Counted from the first letter of the stretch, positions 10,876-20,025 are shown. The stretch is DNA of 64,000 nucleotides from Methylobacterium sp. AMS5 (GCF_001542815.1 NZ_CP006992.1:2671501-2735500); one strand, 5' to 3'. Notes: generated from the sequence alone by a model not told the origin. Program-made: numbers and translations.

Positions 10876-10891
10876 GTCAGTGTTGTTGACA
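10876..10891. promoter_or_regulatory. Candidate operator/promoter between the marR operon and ilvE
   Basis: GTCA-GTGTTGT-TGAC (10876-10890) is a short inverted repeat, and its right arm is part of TTGACA (10886-10891), a perfect sigma-70 -35 hexamer for the plus strand. The hexamer 17 nt downstream (TACCCG) is a poor -10. The placement, between a MarR gene and ilvE, would suit an autoregulatory operator. This is inference from position and symmetry only. Confidence 0.35.
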
Positions 10892-11036
10892 TATCTCAGC
10901 CCCGTTGCTACCCGTCAAGCCTGCCGGTATTCGCTCGGTGCGCCGTCCCTCGGACGGTCCACGCGCCCGCGCACCGGCTCCTGCCCCACCCCGCGACCCC
11001 GCGCATTGCCGAGGCCGCGCAGAGGAACTTCGAGAA

Positions 11037-11924
11037 ATGTCCGTGATTCCCTTCGATGAGCGCGAAGGCACGATCTGGTTCGACGGCGTCATGGTGCCTT
11101 GGCGCGCGGCGAAAATCCACGTGCTCAGCCACGGCCTCCACTACGGTTCGTCGGTGTTCGAGGGTGAGCGGGCCTATGGCGGCCGAATCTTCAAGAGCCG
11201 CGAGCATTCCGAGCGCCTGCGCCGTTCGGCCCAGCTCCTCGATTTCGAGGTTCCGTACTCGGTCGATCAGATCGAGGCAGCCAAGGCTCAGGTGCTGGCG
11301 ACCAGCGGCCTCCAAGACGCCTACCTGCGCCCCGTGGCGTGGCGCGGCTCGGAGATGATGGGCGTCGCGGCGCAGAAGAACACCATCCATCTCGCCATCG
11401 CGGCTTGGGAATGGCCGAGCTACTTCGATCCGGCGACCAAGATGAAGGGCATCCGCCTCGACATCGCCGATTACCGCCGGCCCGATCCACGCACGGCGCC
11501 CTCCACCTCGAAGGCGGCGGGCCTCTACATGATCTGCACGATCTCCAAGCATCGGGCCGAGAACAAGGGTTATGCCGACGCGCTGATGCTCGACTGGGAG
11601 GACAACGTCGCCGAATGCACCGGCGCCAACGTCTTCTTCATCGCCGACGGTGTGCTCCATACGCCTCAGGCCGACCGCTTCCTCGACGGCATCACCCGCC
11701 AGACCGTGATCGAGCTCGCCAAGCGCCGCGGAGTCGAAGTGATCGAGCGGCGCATCCGCCCCGAGGAGATGACCGGCTTCTCCGAGTGCTTCATTACCGG
11801 TTCGGCCGCCGAGGTGACGCCGGTCTCCGAGATCGGCCCCTATCGCTTCACGCCGGCGGCGCTGACCAAGACGCTGATGGACGACTATCTCGCCGAGGTG
11901 CAGCCGCGGGCGGCCGCCGCCTGA
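11037..11924 (+). CDS. ilvE: Branched-chain-amino-acid aminotransferase
   Basis: 295 residues, fold-type IV PLP enzyme. It reads IWFDGVMVPWRAAKIHVLSHGLHYGSSVFEGER at the N-terminus, the Schiff-base Lys in STSKAAGLY (about 160), ECTGANVFFI and DGITRQTVIELA in the middle, and FITGSAAEVTPVSEIG at the C-terminus. It transfers the amino group between Leu/Ile/Val and 2-oxoglutarate. ATG 11037 follows AGAGGA at a workable distance and matches the family start; the open frame extends further upstream without similarity. It is divergent from the MarR-led operon. Confidence 0.95.
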   Translation: MSVIPFDEREGTIWFDGVMVPWRAAKIHVLSHGLHYGSSVFEGERAYGGRIFKSREHSERLRRSAQLLDFEVPYSVDQIEAAKAQVLATSGLQDAYLRPVAWRGSEMMGVAAQKNTIHLAIAAWEWPSYFDPATKMKGIRLDIADYRRPDPRTAPSTSKAAGLYMICTISKHRAENKGYADALMLDWEDNVAECTGANVFFIADGVLHTPQADRFLDGITRQTVIELAKRRGVEVIERRIRPEEMTGFSECFITGSAAEVTPVSEIGPYRFTPAALTKTLMDDYLAEVQPRAAAA

Positions 11925-11966
11925 GGATCGCATGATCGACGGTTCCGGGCCCGTCAAACGGTGCCC

Positions 11967-11991
11967 GGAACTTAGCGGAGCGCCCTGCGTT
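11967..11991 (+). promoter_or_regulatory. EcfG (general stress response) promoter upstream of the DUF3072 gene
   Basis: GGAAC (11967-11971), 16-nt spacer, CGTT (11988-11991), 32 nt before the ATG at 12024. This is an exact match to the GGAAC-N16/17-CGTT pattern known for the PhyR/EcfG regulon in Methylobacterium. No other sigma-70-like pair is obvious in the gap. Confidence 0.75.
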
Positions 11992-12023
11992 TTTGGAACA
12001 ATCCATGAACGAAGGGTGTCTCG

Positions 12024-12287
12024 ATGACCGGCAAGACGACCAACAAAACCACCAAGGACCAAGCTGCGGCCGAGAACCCGAAGGTCGATCCGACCGACGA
12101 GTCGAACCGGATCAAGGATCCCGACGAGTGGACGACCGGCGCGGAGCCGATGACGGGCGCGCAGGCATCCTACCTCAAGACCCTGTCCGAGCAGGCCAAG
12201 GCACCGGAAGCCTTCGAGGCCGACCTCGACAAGGCGGAGGCCTCCAAGCGCATCGACGCCTTGCGCAAGGACACCGGCAAAGCCTGA
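12024..12287 (+). CDS. DUF3072 small protein
   Basis: 87 residues, highly charged, no membrane segment. The pattern DPTDESNRIKDPDEWTTGAEPMTGAQASYLKTLSEQA..P matches the DUF3072 family, short soluble proteins of unknown function containing the PMTgaQasyLktL core. The promoter immediately upstream is of EcfG type, which suggests stress-induced expression. The stop codon lies within the first of three 15-bp direct repeats. Confidence 0.88.
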   Translation: MTGKTTNKTTKDQAAAENPKVDPTDESNRIKDPDEWTTGAEPMTGAQASYLKTLSEQAKAPEAFEADLDKAEASKRIDALRKDTGKA

Positions 12288-12324
12288 CTTGGGAAGGCCT
12301 GAGTTGGGAAAGCCTGACTTGGGC
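12280..12324. repeat. Three 15-bp direct repeats spanning a stop codon
   Basis: AAGCCTGACTTGGGA (12280-12294), AGGCCTGAGTTGGGA (12295-12309), AAGCCTGACTTGGGC (12310-12324). The TGA of the DUF3072 gene (12285-12287) is in the first unit, and the other two repeat the same stop in their own phase. Likely a replication-slippage expansion at the 3' end of the gene. Confidence 0.7.
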
Positions 12325-12594
12325 GAGAGCCCCATCTCGTCCCGGAAGGCGTTGGGCGACTTTCGCGACGATGCTCGAACGTTTCGCGGGATGAGGCGGC
12401 CCTGGGGCCGCAGGGCGATGGGGCGGGGACACACGTTCAGCGATCCATCGCCCGTCGCTCCGTCAGCGGACGAATCGGCTGTCGAAAGAGACAGGTCGGC
12501 GGGGAATGTCCCCGCTTTCTTCGATCCCCTTAAGCTCGCTGCAAGTTCAGGCTGGCAGGATCATGCCATTGCCGAATGTCCGGGACGATGCGCC

Positions 12595-12813
12595 GTGTCT
12601 TTGCTTCCTCCATCCGCGCCCGTCCCGGAACCCACCTCGGGTTTGTCCCGGTCTCTCATCCGCTTCGCGCGTCATGAGTCGGGGGCGACTGCCATTGAGT
12701 ATGGATTGGTCAGCACCTTCATCGGGATGGCGGTCATCGGCGCCTTCCGTGCGTACGGAACCGTCCTGGCCGACTTTCTGGCGGCGGTCGTCGAACGCAT
12801 CAAGTTCGAGTAG
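12595..12813 (+). CDS. Flp/Fap-type IVb pilin-like protein
   Basis: 72 residues from GTG 12595; the frame is open further upstream, so the start is uncertain. The C-terminal part, RFARHESGATAIEYGLVSTFIG followed by a hydrophobic helix (MAVIGAFRAYGTVLADFLAAVV), is the Flp pilin signature: a prepilin peptidase cuts after the Gly of ESG and the mature protein begins ATAIEYGL. Flp pilins build tight-adherence (tad) pili. No tad/cpa assembly genes are in the window, so this is a solitary pilin, perhaps served by a system elsewhere. Confidence 0.72.
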   Translation: MSLLPPSAPVPEPTSGLSRSLIRFARHESGATAIEYGLVSTFIGMAVIGAFRAYGTVLADFLAAVVERIKFE

Positions 12814-13078
12814 TGACGCGAAATACAGTCGATCACTTCGGGATGGTGGATTCGGGCTTGTGCGTGATTCCGCGCCGTGTTGGCACGAGGGGGCGTCTCC
12901 TGGGGCAGAGCGCGGGCTGAGCGAGTCGGGCCCCGGCTTCGATCAGGCGGAGGCCGTATCCGTTGCCAATGGCCGCGTGAACCGTCGTGGATGAAGCGAG
13001 GGCGAGCAGATCCCTGCCGCGCGCCCTCAGATGGCGAGCGTCTGCTGAGCCTGGCGAAACCAGAAGTCCTACGATTTC

Positions 13079-13861
13079 CTATTTCGGCCCGACCGGCTTG
13101 CGCTTGGCGGAAGCCGGCTCCCTCCCGGCGGCCGGGGAGGGGGCCGGAGCAGCTCCGGCTTCGGGCTTCGTATCCTCCGGCTTCGGCTGGCTCCAGAACG
13201 CGTCGAACGCGTCCTTCATCGCCTTGACGTTCTGCTCCTGAACCTCGGCTCCGGTCTGGAGCATCTGCTGGATCACTTCCATCGAGGCTTTGGTCGCATC
13301 CGGTGCCGGTGCCGCCTCTGCCTTACGGACGGCCGGTCGCGGCTCGGGCTTGCGCGCCGCGGGCGGGGAAGGGGAGGCCATCTGTCCCGCCGCGGCGGTG
13401 AGGCCGTTGAGCCAGTCCGTCCAGAGCGTGCCGACTGGGTAGGCGGAGGGCGGGGGCTCGGCGGCCGGCGCCCCGGCAGGCGGATTGAGGAGCAGGTGGA
13501 CGATGCCGGCCACGATCATACCAGCCATGACCGGCAGCATCTGCCTGAGGGCCTGACTCCCGACGCCGCTCGCCGCCGATGCGTGCTGGATCACCGCCTG
13601 AGCGATCATGGGTGAGCCGAACAGCCCCGAAAACAGATCCGCACCGGCCTGTGGCGGCGCTTTTCCCGGCTGGCCGAGCCCGAACATGCGCCCGAACCCC
13701 ATCGGATCGGCCGCAGCGTTGCGTTGCATGCCCATCGACAGGGCCGGCAGCAGCGCCTCCATGGCGCGGCGGGTCTGCTCCGGCGAGAGACCGAACTGCT
13801 GCCCGAAGGCCCGCACGCTCGCGTCGCCCTGGCTCTGCAGGATGTCGAACATCGTGTACAT
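13079..13861 (-). CDS. DUF937-like protein with a single membrane segment
   Basis: 260 residues from ATG 13861. The N-terminus MFDILQSQGDASVRAFGQQFGLSPEQTRRAMEALLPALSMGM resembles DUF937, a helical repeat also seen in YidB-like proteins. A hydrophobic segment follows (LPVMAGMIVAGIVHLLL, near residue 140). The C-terminal third is Pro/Ala/Lys-rich, low-complexity and enriched in charged residues. Function unknown. A longer in-frame start (13984) has no family support. Confidence 0.72.
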   Translation of the reverse strand: MYTMFDILQSQGDASVRAFGQQFGLSPEQTRRAMEALLPALSMGMQRNAAADPMGFGRMFGLGQPGKAPPQAGADLFSGLFGSPMIAQAVIQHASAASGVGSQALRQMLPVMAGMIVAGIVHLLLNPPAGAPAAEPPPSAYPVGTLWTDWLNGLTAAAGQMASPSPPAARKPEPRPAVRKAEAAPAPDATKASMEVIQQMLQTGAEVQEQNVKAMKDAFDAFWSQPKPEDTKPEAGAAPAPSPAAGREPASAKRKPVGPK

Positions 13862-14131
13862 GGCCGGGCGCCTCAGCGAGCAGCAACGATCCGGGTGCCG
13901 AACGCCTCTGGGCCTCGCCATGACAACGCGTCCATGATGCGAGCCCATCCTCATTCCGGACGCGCCGGTGGTGACCACCGACACTCACGTCCGAAGGCTC
14001 GCCGGAACGGCCTCAGCCGAGAGTGTGTCGCAACCGGGCGAGGCTGGCCAGCGATAACCCCGATTCCGCGGCGATTTCCCTTGGAATAGCGGACGATCAG
14101 CCTGCATCGGCTTCCACCGTCGCTTTTCGGG

Positions 14132-15577
14132 CTACAACGACATCCCGCTCGAGGGGGCGGCCTGCACCGCCTCGTTGGCGGAGGGTGGCTCGGGTGCGGG
14201 TCCTGCCGCCACGCTCATGCCGCGTTCCAGCCGGCCCACGGTGCGGAAGGCGAGGGCGAGGCCAGCTACCCCGAAGGCGATCGAGCCGAGGCCGGTGCCG
14301 GCGATCACCCCCTCCGGCCCGTACCATGCCGCCCCCACGAGCGCGGGCGGAACGGTGCCCACCGTTGCCCGGCCCCAGTTCAGCAGGGTCGAGAGGAAGG
14401 GGAAGCCCAGATTGTTGAACGAGGCGTTGGCGAGGAACAGGAGCCCGTTGAAGAACCAGACCGGACCGCTCACCAGACAGAAGAAGGCGAACAGATCGGC
14501 CGCCACGCCCTGAAGTTCGAAGGCACCGGCCAGCGGCGCCCGCGCCAGGGTGAGGAGCAGCCAGACGACGACGACGTAGAGCGCGGTCACCCCCGTGCCG
14601 ACCCGCAGGACGCCCCGCATCCGGTCGAAGCGCCCGGCACCCCAGTTCTGGCCGAGGATCGGGCCGATCGAGCCCGACATCGCGAACAGCCCGCAGAACG
14701 CGACCGGGGCGAGGCGCTCGATCACCACGTTCCCGGCGATCGCCGGAGGCCCGAAGCCGGACAGCGCGTGCGCCACGAAGGCGCTGGCGATCGAGGGGGC
14801 GAGGTTGGTGAGCACCGCCGGCCCGGCGATCCGGGTCACCAGCGGCAGATCGCCGATAACGGCCGTGAGGCGGGGCGCTTCGAGCAGCCGATAGCGGCGG
14901 ACGCCGACCCAGCCGACGGCGACGAAGGTGACGCGGGCCACGCAGACCGCGAGCGCCGCTCCGTCCACGCCGAGTCCGAGGCCGAAGATCAGCAGCGGAT
15001 CGACGAAGACGGTGATGACGGCGCCGCCGAGCGTCACGAACATCGCCTCCCGCGCCGCGCCGACCGCGCGCAGGAGGCCGGTGAACAGCATGCCCGGCCC
15101 GAGCAGCAGGTTCGACGGCAGGCTGATCCAGAGATAGCGCCGGGCGACGTCGAGGGTGTGCCCCTCCGCGCCGATGGCGGAGAGCAGCGGGTCGAGCCCG
15201 GCGAGCAGGAGGGCAGCCAACAAAGCCGAGGCGATCACGCAATGGACGGTGACCGAAGTCGCGATCCGCCGGGCGTCGGCCGGATCGTTCGCTCCGATCG
15301 CCCGCGATACCAGGGCGCCGGCTGCGATCATCAGGCCGATATTGAAGGCGATGGCGAAGAACTGGATGATCGAGGCGAAGCCGACGGCGGCGGTGAGGGC
15401 CGGATCGCCCAGCTTCGAAACGTAGAACAGCGACAGCAGATCGACGGCGAAGATCGCCATCAGGCCGACGGAGCCGGTCGCGCTCATTACGACGACGTGA
15501 CGCAGGATCGAGCCCGAAACGAAGCGCGCCGCGCCCCTGTCTCGCTCCGGCATGGCGCCTGTGCCCGCCTCAGGCAT
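14132..15577 (-). CDS. MATE-family multidrug/solute efflux transporter
   Basis: 481 residues, about 12 hydrophobic helices in two six-helix halves. After a short cytoplasmic start come helices such as LMAIFAVDLLSLFYVSKLGDPALTAAVGFAS, with the MATE-type VSRAIGANDPADARR loop near 90; the second half carries NFGxxxF-type GQNWGAGRFDRM near 310. It exports cations or drugs in exchange for Na+ or H+. Its ATG (15577) overlaps the end of the upstream kef-like gene (stop at 15572-15570), so the two form a translationally coupled pair. Confidence 0.92.
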   Translation of the reverse strand: MPEAGTGAMPERDRGAARFVSGSILRHVVVMSATGSVGLMAIFAVDLLSLFYVSKLGDPALTAAVGFASIIQFFAIAFNIGLMIAAGALVSRAIGANDPADARRIATSVTVHCVIASALLAALLLAGLDPLLSAIGAEGHTLDVARRYLWISLPSNLLLGPGMLFTGLLRAVGAAREAMFVTLGGAVITVFVDPLLIFGLGLGVDGAALAVCVARVTFVAVGWVGVRRYRLLEAPRLTAVIGDLPLVTRIAGPAVLTNLAPSIASAFVAHALSGFGPPAIAGNVVIERLAPVAFCGLFAMSGSIGPILGQNWGAGRFDRMRGVLRVGTGVTALYVVVVWLLLTLARAPLAGAFELQGVAADLFAFFCLVSGPVWFFNGLLFLANASFNNLGFPFLSTLLNWGRATVGTVPPALVGAAWYGPEGVIAGTGLGSIAFGVAGLALAFRTVGRLERGMSVAAGPAPEPPSANEAVQAAPSSGMSL

Positions 15578-17468
15578 TCGGCTCGGTATCCTCGGCTTCG
15601 AGCGCGCGGGCGGCGGATTCGTGCGGTTGCTGCTCGATCAGGCCGCGGGTTTCGGCGCTCAGCGCTCGCGAGGGGCTTTTGGGGGCGGTGAGCGGCTCGG
15701 GCCGCAGTTCCGGCGTGCCGCGCAGCCAGCCGGAGCCGTCCGGCATCGCGCCCGCCTGCTGGAGCACGAGGCGGGCGACGTCGCGCTTGCGCACATCCTC
15801 GACGCGCCGCGCGGCGGCCTCGGCGGGCAGTCCCAGGCTCTCCAGGGTGGCGCGGCCGAAGCCGAGGGCGGACTCGACGGTTTCGCGAAGCTGGAAATCG
15901 ACGTCGCGGTTCATGAGTTCGATGGCGTGCGTGCGGTCATAGGCCCGCACGTAGGTGCGCACGTTCGGGAACTCCTCGTGGACGATGTCGACGATCTTCA
16001 AAGCGGCCGGCGCGTCGTCGATGCAGACGCAGATCAAGTCCGCCTTGGCGAGGCCGGAGGCGCGCAGCACGTCGAGCCGGGTGCCGTCGCCGTAATAGAT
16101 CCGGAAGCCGAAGCTCGTGGCGTTGCGGATCTGCTCGACGTCCTTGTCGATGACGGTGATGTTGATGCCCTCCGCCAGCAGCACCTGCGCCAGGATCTGA
16201 CCGAAGCGGCCGAATCCCACCACCAGCACGCGGGTGTCGCCGGATTCCTGCGCCTCGCCGACGTCGGAGGGCGGCTCGGCTTCCTTCGGGCGGCGGGCGA
16301 TGAGAGCGTCGAGGCCCTTGGCGGCGATGGGTCCGACCAGCATGGTGAGGGCGGCGAGCGCGACGCAGAAGCGGGTCACGTCCGAGGCGAGGATGCGCAG
16401 GTCGCCCGCCGCCGGCAGGATCACGAACGCGAACTCACCGGCCGGCGCCAGCACTGCCGCGCCGCGCAGGGCGTCGAGCCAGGGCGAGCCGAACAGGCGG
16501 AACAGCCCGGCGACCAGGGCGATCTTCACCGCGATCGCGGCCATGGTCGCGGCGAGCAGCGCCAGCCAGTGGTTGGTGAGCAGGCCGCCGTCGATCGACA
16601 TGCCGACGCTCATGAAGAACAGACCGAGCAGCATGCCGCGGAACGGCTCGATATCGGCCTCGAGCTGATGGCGGAAGTTCGACTCGGCGAGCATCACGCC
16701 CGCGAGGAAGGCGCCCATCGCCATGGAGAGGCCGGCCTTCTCCATCACCAGCGCCGTACCGAGCACCACGAGGAGCGCGGCCGCCGTCATCACCTCGCGT
16801 CCGCCCGCCGCCGCGAGCAGGCGGAAGAAAGGGTTCAGGCCGTAGCGCCCGACGAGCACCACGCCCGCGACCGCAACCGCCGCGCGGCCGGTGGAGCGCA
16901 GGCCCTCGTCGACCCAGCCGTCCTTCGGCGTGGCGCCGGCCGATGCCAGCAGCGGCAGCAGCGCCAGGATCGCCACCACCGAGATGTCCTGGAACAGGAG
17001 CACCGCGAAGGAGCGCCCGCCATAGGGTGAGCCGAGATCGCCGCGCTCCTCCAACAGTTGGAGTGCGACCGCGGTGGCCGAGAGCGCGATGGCGATGCCG
17101 ACGACGCTCGCCGCGGCCGGCGTCAGGCCGTAGGCGAGAGCGGCACCTGCGATGACGAGCGAACACAGCGCCAATTGCGCGGCGCCGAGCCCGAAGATGT
17201 CGCGCCGCATCGAGACGAGCCGGGAGATTTCGAGTTCGAGCCCGACGATGAACAGCAGCAGCACCACGCCGATCTCGGCGACGCTGGCCGCCGTCTCGGG
17301 CTCGGCGATCAGGGAGAAGCCGGCCGGGCCGATCACGACGCCGGCCACGAGGTAGCCCAGCACCGCGCTCTGGCCGAGGAGGCGCACGAGCGGCACGCCG
17401 ATCACCGCCGCCGACAGGAAGGTCAGCACCGGCGGCAGGAAGCTGGCGTGGTCCGTGGCGCTCGCCAT
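15570..17468 (-). CDS. CPA2-family cation:proton antiporter with TrkA-N domain (KefB/KefC-like)
   Basis: 632 residues. The N-terminal ~390 residues form a 12-13-helix antiporter domain (GYLVAGVVIGPAGFSLI early; MSVGMSIDGG near 280; the buried acidic motif in LEISRLVSMRRD near 80). Residues ~405-530 are a Rossmann-type TrkA-N/RCK domain beginning VLVVGFGRFGQILAQVLL and containing VIDKDVEQIRNATSFGFRIYYGDGT. The layout is that of glutathione-gated K+ efflux systems KefB/C. It is transcribed with the downstream MATE gene. Confidence 0.93.
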   Translation of the reverse strand: MASATDHASFLPPVLTFLSAAVIGVPLVRLLGQSAVLGYLVAGVVIGPAGFSLIAEPETAASVAEIGVVLLLFIVGLELEISRLVSMRRDIFGLGAAQLALCSLVIAGAALAYGLTPAAASVVGIAIALSATAVALQLLEERGDLGSPYGGRSFAVLLFQDISVVAILALLPLLASAGATPKDGWVDEGLRSTGRAAVAVAGVVLVGRYGLNPFFRLLAAAGGREVMTAAALLVVLGTALVMEKAGLSMAMGAFLAGVMLAESNFRHQLEADIEPFRGMLLGLFFMSVGMSIDGGLLTNHWLALLAATMAAIAVKIALVAGLFRLFGSPWLDALRGAAVLAPAGEFAFVILPAAGDLRILASDVTRFCVALAALTMLVGPIAAKGLDALIARRPKEAEPPSDVGEAQESGDTRVLVVGFGRFGQILAQVLLAEGINITVIDKDVEQIRNATSFGFRIYYGDGTRLDVLRASGLAKADLICVCIDDAPAALKIVDIVHEEFPNVRTYVRAYDRTHAIELMNRDVDFQLRETVESALGFGRATLESLGLPAEAAARRVEDVRKRDVARLVLQQAGAMPDGSGWLRGTPELRPEPLTAPKSPSRALSAETRGLIEQQPHESAARALEAEDTEPNA

Positions 17469-17516
17469 GAAAGCCCGTTGCCTCGATGGTTCCGGATGGG
17501 GGAAGGGCTCCCCTTA

Positions 17517-17575
17517 GGACATCGTCCCGAAAGGTGGCCACCGGCTTTCGGAAAAAGACGATGTCAAAACAAGAG
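17517..17575 (+). repeat. Dispersed repeat family 2, copy 1
   Basis: Starts CATCGTCCCGAAAGGTGGCC, continues through CCGGCTTTCGGAAAAAGACG and ends AAACAAGAG. A closely similar segment lies on the minus strand at 53806-53868. Within the element CCGAAAGgtggccaccggCTTTCGG forms an inverted repeat. It lies just upstream of the kef-like gene and has no coding capacity. It looks like a small non-autonomous dispersed element. Confidence 0.7.
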
Positions 17576-17809
17576 GCGAGGGTGATTCGCGTGTCGTTCG
17601 TCACATGCCCGGCGCCTTCCCTTGCCGTGCCGTCGAGTCGGCACTGTTACCACAGGCAGCGGGATGCAGGCCCCCTGGGCGGATGGCGGGTGTCACGGAT
17701 CGCGTCATGTATGCTAAGCAAATGACGACGGACAGGCGCAGGCCTGTCGCGGCTTTCGGGCTGGCCGCTGTTGACAGACCCGGCCACCCCTCTCCACATC
17801 CGTCGGATC

Positions 17810-18832
17810 ATGAGCGCTGACACCATCAACCTCACCGCCGACCCGAACCGGGTCCCGCATCCGGCCGTGACGGGCGACAAGCCGCCACTGGAGATCCTCC
17901 TGTGTGCCCCCCGTGGCTTCTGCGCCGGCGTGGTGCGCGCCATCGACGTGGTGGAGCGTGCGCTGGCGATCTACGGAGCGCCGGTCTACGTCCGCCACGA
18001 GATCGTCCACAACAAATACGTGGTCGAGACCCTGAAGCGGAAGGGCGCCGTGTTCGTGCGCGAGCTGGACGAGGTGCCCGATAGCGGCGCCCCCGTCATC
18101 TTCTCCGCCCACGGCGTCGCCAAGACCGTGCCGCAGAACGCCGACGCGCGCGGCCTCACCACCATCGACGCGACCTGCCCGCTGGTGACCAAGGTCCACC
18201 GCGAGGCCGAGATCCATCACAAGCGCGGGCGCCACGTCCTGCTCGTGGGCCATTCCGGTCACCCGGAAGTCGTCGGCACCATGGGCCAGCTGCCCAAGGG
18301 GTCGATCACCCTGGTCGAGGACATCGACCAGATCGATGCTCTGAACCCGCCGGCCGACCAGGCTTTGGCCTGGGTGACGCAGACGACCCTGTCGATCGAC
18401 GACACCAAGCATATCGTCGAGGCGCTGAAGGCCAAGTTCACCGGCATCCACGGCCCGCACAAGGACGACATCTGCTACGCCACCACCAACCGCCAGGAAG
18501 CGGTCAAGGAAGTCGCGCCGCGGGTCGATGCGTTGATCGTGGTGGGCTCCTCGAACTCCTCGAATTCGCAGCGCCTGCGCGAGGTCGCCGAGCGGGCCGG
18601 CTGTCCCATCACCCGCCTCGTCCTGCGTGCCGAGGAGATCGATTGGGATGCCTTCAAGGACATCCGCCGCCTCGGCCTCACCGCCGGCGCGTCTGCGCCG
18701 GAAGTTCTGGTCGAAGAGATCATCGACGCCTTCGCCGCACGCTTCGACGTGACGGTGGATCAGGTGTCGGTCACCGTCGAGGACATGTCCTTCCCGCTGC
18801 CGCGCGAGTTGCGCAGCGAAGCCGCCGAGTAG
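17810..18832 (+). CDS. ispH: 4-hydroxy-3-methylbut-2-enyl diphosphate reductase
   Basis: 340 residues. Last step of the MEP isoprenoid pathway: reduction of HMBPP to IPP and DMAPP by a [4Fe-4S] enzyme. The three cluster cysteines are visible in [14 protein letters not shown] (near 35), [11 protein letters not shown] (near 125) and [11 protein letters not shown] (near 225). The conserved [31 protein letters not shown] and [17 protein letters not shown] motifs are also present. ATG 17810 is chosen; an in-frame TTG at 17771 would add 13 residues. Confidence 0.97.
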   Translation: MSADTINLTADPNRVPHPAVTGDKPPLEILLCAPRGFCAGVVRAIDVVERALAIYGAPVYVRHEIVHNKYVVETLKRKGAVFVRELDEVPDSGAPVIFSAHGVAKTVPQNADARGLTTIDATCPLVTKVHREAEIHHKRGRHVLLVGHSGHPEVVGTMGQLPKGSITLVEDIDQIDALNPPADQALAWVTQTTLSIDDTKHIVEALKAKFTGIHGPHKDDICYATTNRQEAVKEVAPRVDALIVVGSSNSSNSQRLREVAERAGCPITRLVLRAEEIDWDAFKDIRRLGLTAGASAPEVLVEEIIDAFAARFDVTVDQVSVTVEDMSFPLPRELRSEAAE

Positions 18833-18929
18833 GGCGGACGACGCGCCGGCCCCCGAGCCAGGCCGGCCGAACGACCTCCAGGGGCGCCCACGGCGCCCCT
18901 TTCTCTTGCGCGAAACCGGCAGCGGCACC

Positions 18930-19895
18930 GTGGCGGTCTACACCGACGTATCCGACGAGGCGCTGCGCGCCTTCCTCAGAGAATACGAACTCGGCGATTT
19001 GCTCTCCTACAAGGGGATCGCGGAAGGCGTCGAGAACTCGAACTTCTTCCTGCATACGAGCACGGGCAACTACATCCTCACCCTCTACGAGAAGCGGGTG
19101 AACGAGGCGGATCTGCCCTTTTTCATCAACCTGATGGGCCATCTGGCACGGGCCGGGCTCGCCTGTCCGCAACCGGTCCGCAACCGCGCCGGCACCGCCC
19201 TCGGGCATCTCTGCGGCCGGCCTGCGGCGATCGTCACCTTCCTCGAAGGCGTGTCGTTGAGCCGCCCGAACGCCGAGCATTGCCGGGCGCTCGGCGCTGC
19301 GCTGGCCGGGCTCCACGCCGCCGGCCGCGATTTTCCGATGGTGCGCGCCAACAATCTGTCGGTGGGGGCGTGGCGCCCACTCTTCGTACAGGCGCAAGCG
19401 CAGGCCGATACGGTGGCGCCCGGCCTCGCGGCCCGAACCCGCGCCGACCTCGATTGGCTCGAGGCCTCCTGGCCTCAGGGCCTGCCGAGCGGCGTCATCC
19501 ACGCCGATCTGTTCACTGACAACGTGTTCTTCATCGGCGATACCCTCTCGGGTCTGATCGACTTCTACTTCGCCTGCACCGACGCCTTCGCCTACGATTT
19601 GGCGATCGGCCTCAATGCGTGGTGCTTCGAGGCCGACGGCACCTTCCACCGCGACAAGGCGGGTGCGATGATTGCGGGCTACGATGCGGTGCGGACGCTC
19701 GAACCGGCCGAGATCGCGGCGCTGCCGATCTTGGCGCGGGGCGCGGCCATGCGGTTCATGCTGACCCGCCTCGTGGACTGGCTCAACGTGCCGCCCGGCG
19801 CCCTAGTGCAGCCCAAAGACCCGCTGGAATACGACCGCCGTCTCGCCTTCCACCGCACCGCGACCGATGCGCGGGACTACGGCTGGCAGCAGTAA
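18930..19895 (+). CDS. thrB: Homoserine kinase (ThrB2-type, APH fold)
   Basis: 321 residues from GTG 18930 (MAVYTDVSDEALRAFLREYELG, the family's usual N-terminus). It is of the aminoglycoside-phosphotransferase-like type rather than the GHMP type: SYKGIAEGVENSNFFLHT (nucleotide loop), VIHADLFTDNVFF (catalytic loop HxDxxxxN, near 190) and GLIDFYFAC (metal-binding Asp). It phosphorylates homoserine for threonine synthesis. It sits 97 bp after ispH on the same strand, and a 77-bp palindromic repeat starts 2 nt after its stop. Confidence 0.95.
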   Translation: MAVYTDVSDEALRAFLREYELGDLLSYKGIAEGVENSNFFLHTSTGNYILTLYEKRVNEADLPFFINLMGHLARAGLACPQPVRNRAGTALGHLCGRPAAIVTFLEGVSLSRPNAEHCRALGAALAGLHAAGRDFPMVRANNLSVGAWRPLFVQAQAQADTVAPGLAARTRADLDWLEASWPQGLPSGVIHADLFTDNVFFIGDTLSGLIDFYFACTDAFAYDLAIGLNAWCFEADGTFHRDKAGAMIAGYDAVRTLEPAEIAALPILARGAAMRFMLTRLVDWLNVPPGALVQPKDPLEYDRRLAFHRTATDARDYGWQQ

Positions 19896-19897
19896 GA

Positions 19898-19974
19898 GTG
19901 CCTCACAAAACTCCCGGTCTCTGACCGTTCTCGCTCTGGCAATGACAGCGCGGCGGGAGTCGTGTGAGCGACAC
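19898..19974 (-). repeat. 77-bp stop-codon-abutting repeat, copy A
   Basis: On the plus strand it starts GTGCCTCACAAAACTCCCGG and ends CGGGAGTCGTGTGAGCGACAC. Its reverse complement matches copies B (39104-39180) and C (57910-57986) along the whole 77 bp, with few differences. The ends form an inverted repeat that can fold into a long hairpin. It begins 2 nt after the thrB stop, but in the opposite orientation to copies B and C relative to their upstream genes. Confidence 0.85.
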
Positions 19975-19988
19975 CAAGGCCGGTCGAA

Positions 19989-20010
19989 CCCTCCCCGGTG
20001 CCGGGGAGGG
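19989..20010. terminator. GC hairpin between convergent thrB and peroxiredoxin genes
   Basis: Perfect inverted repeat CCCTCCCCGG-TG-CCGGGGAGGG (19989-20010) in the gap between two convergent genes. Neither side has a T-run, so it is a weak or Rho-assisted terminator candidate rather than a canonical intrinsic one. Confidence 0.45.
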
Positions 20011-20025
20011 CTCATGTCCGGTGGC

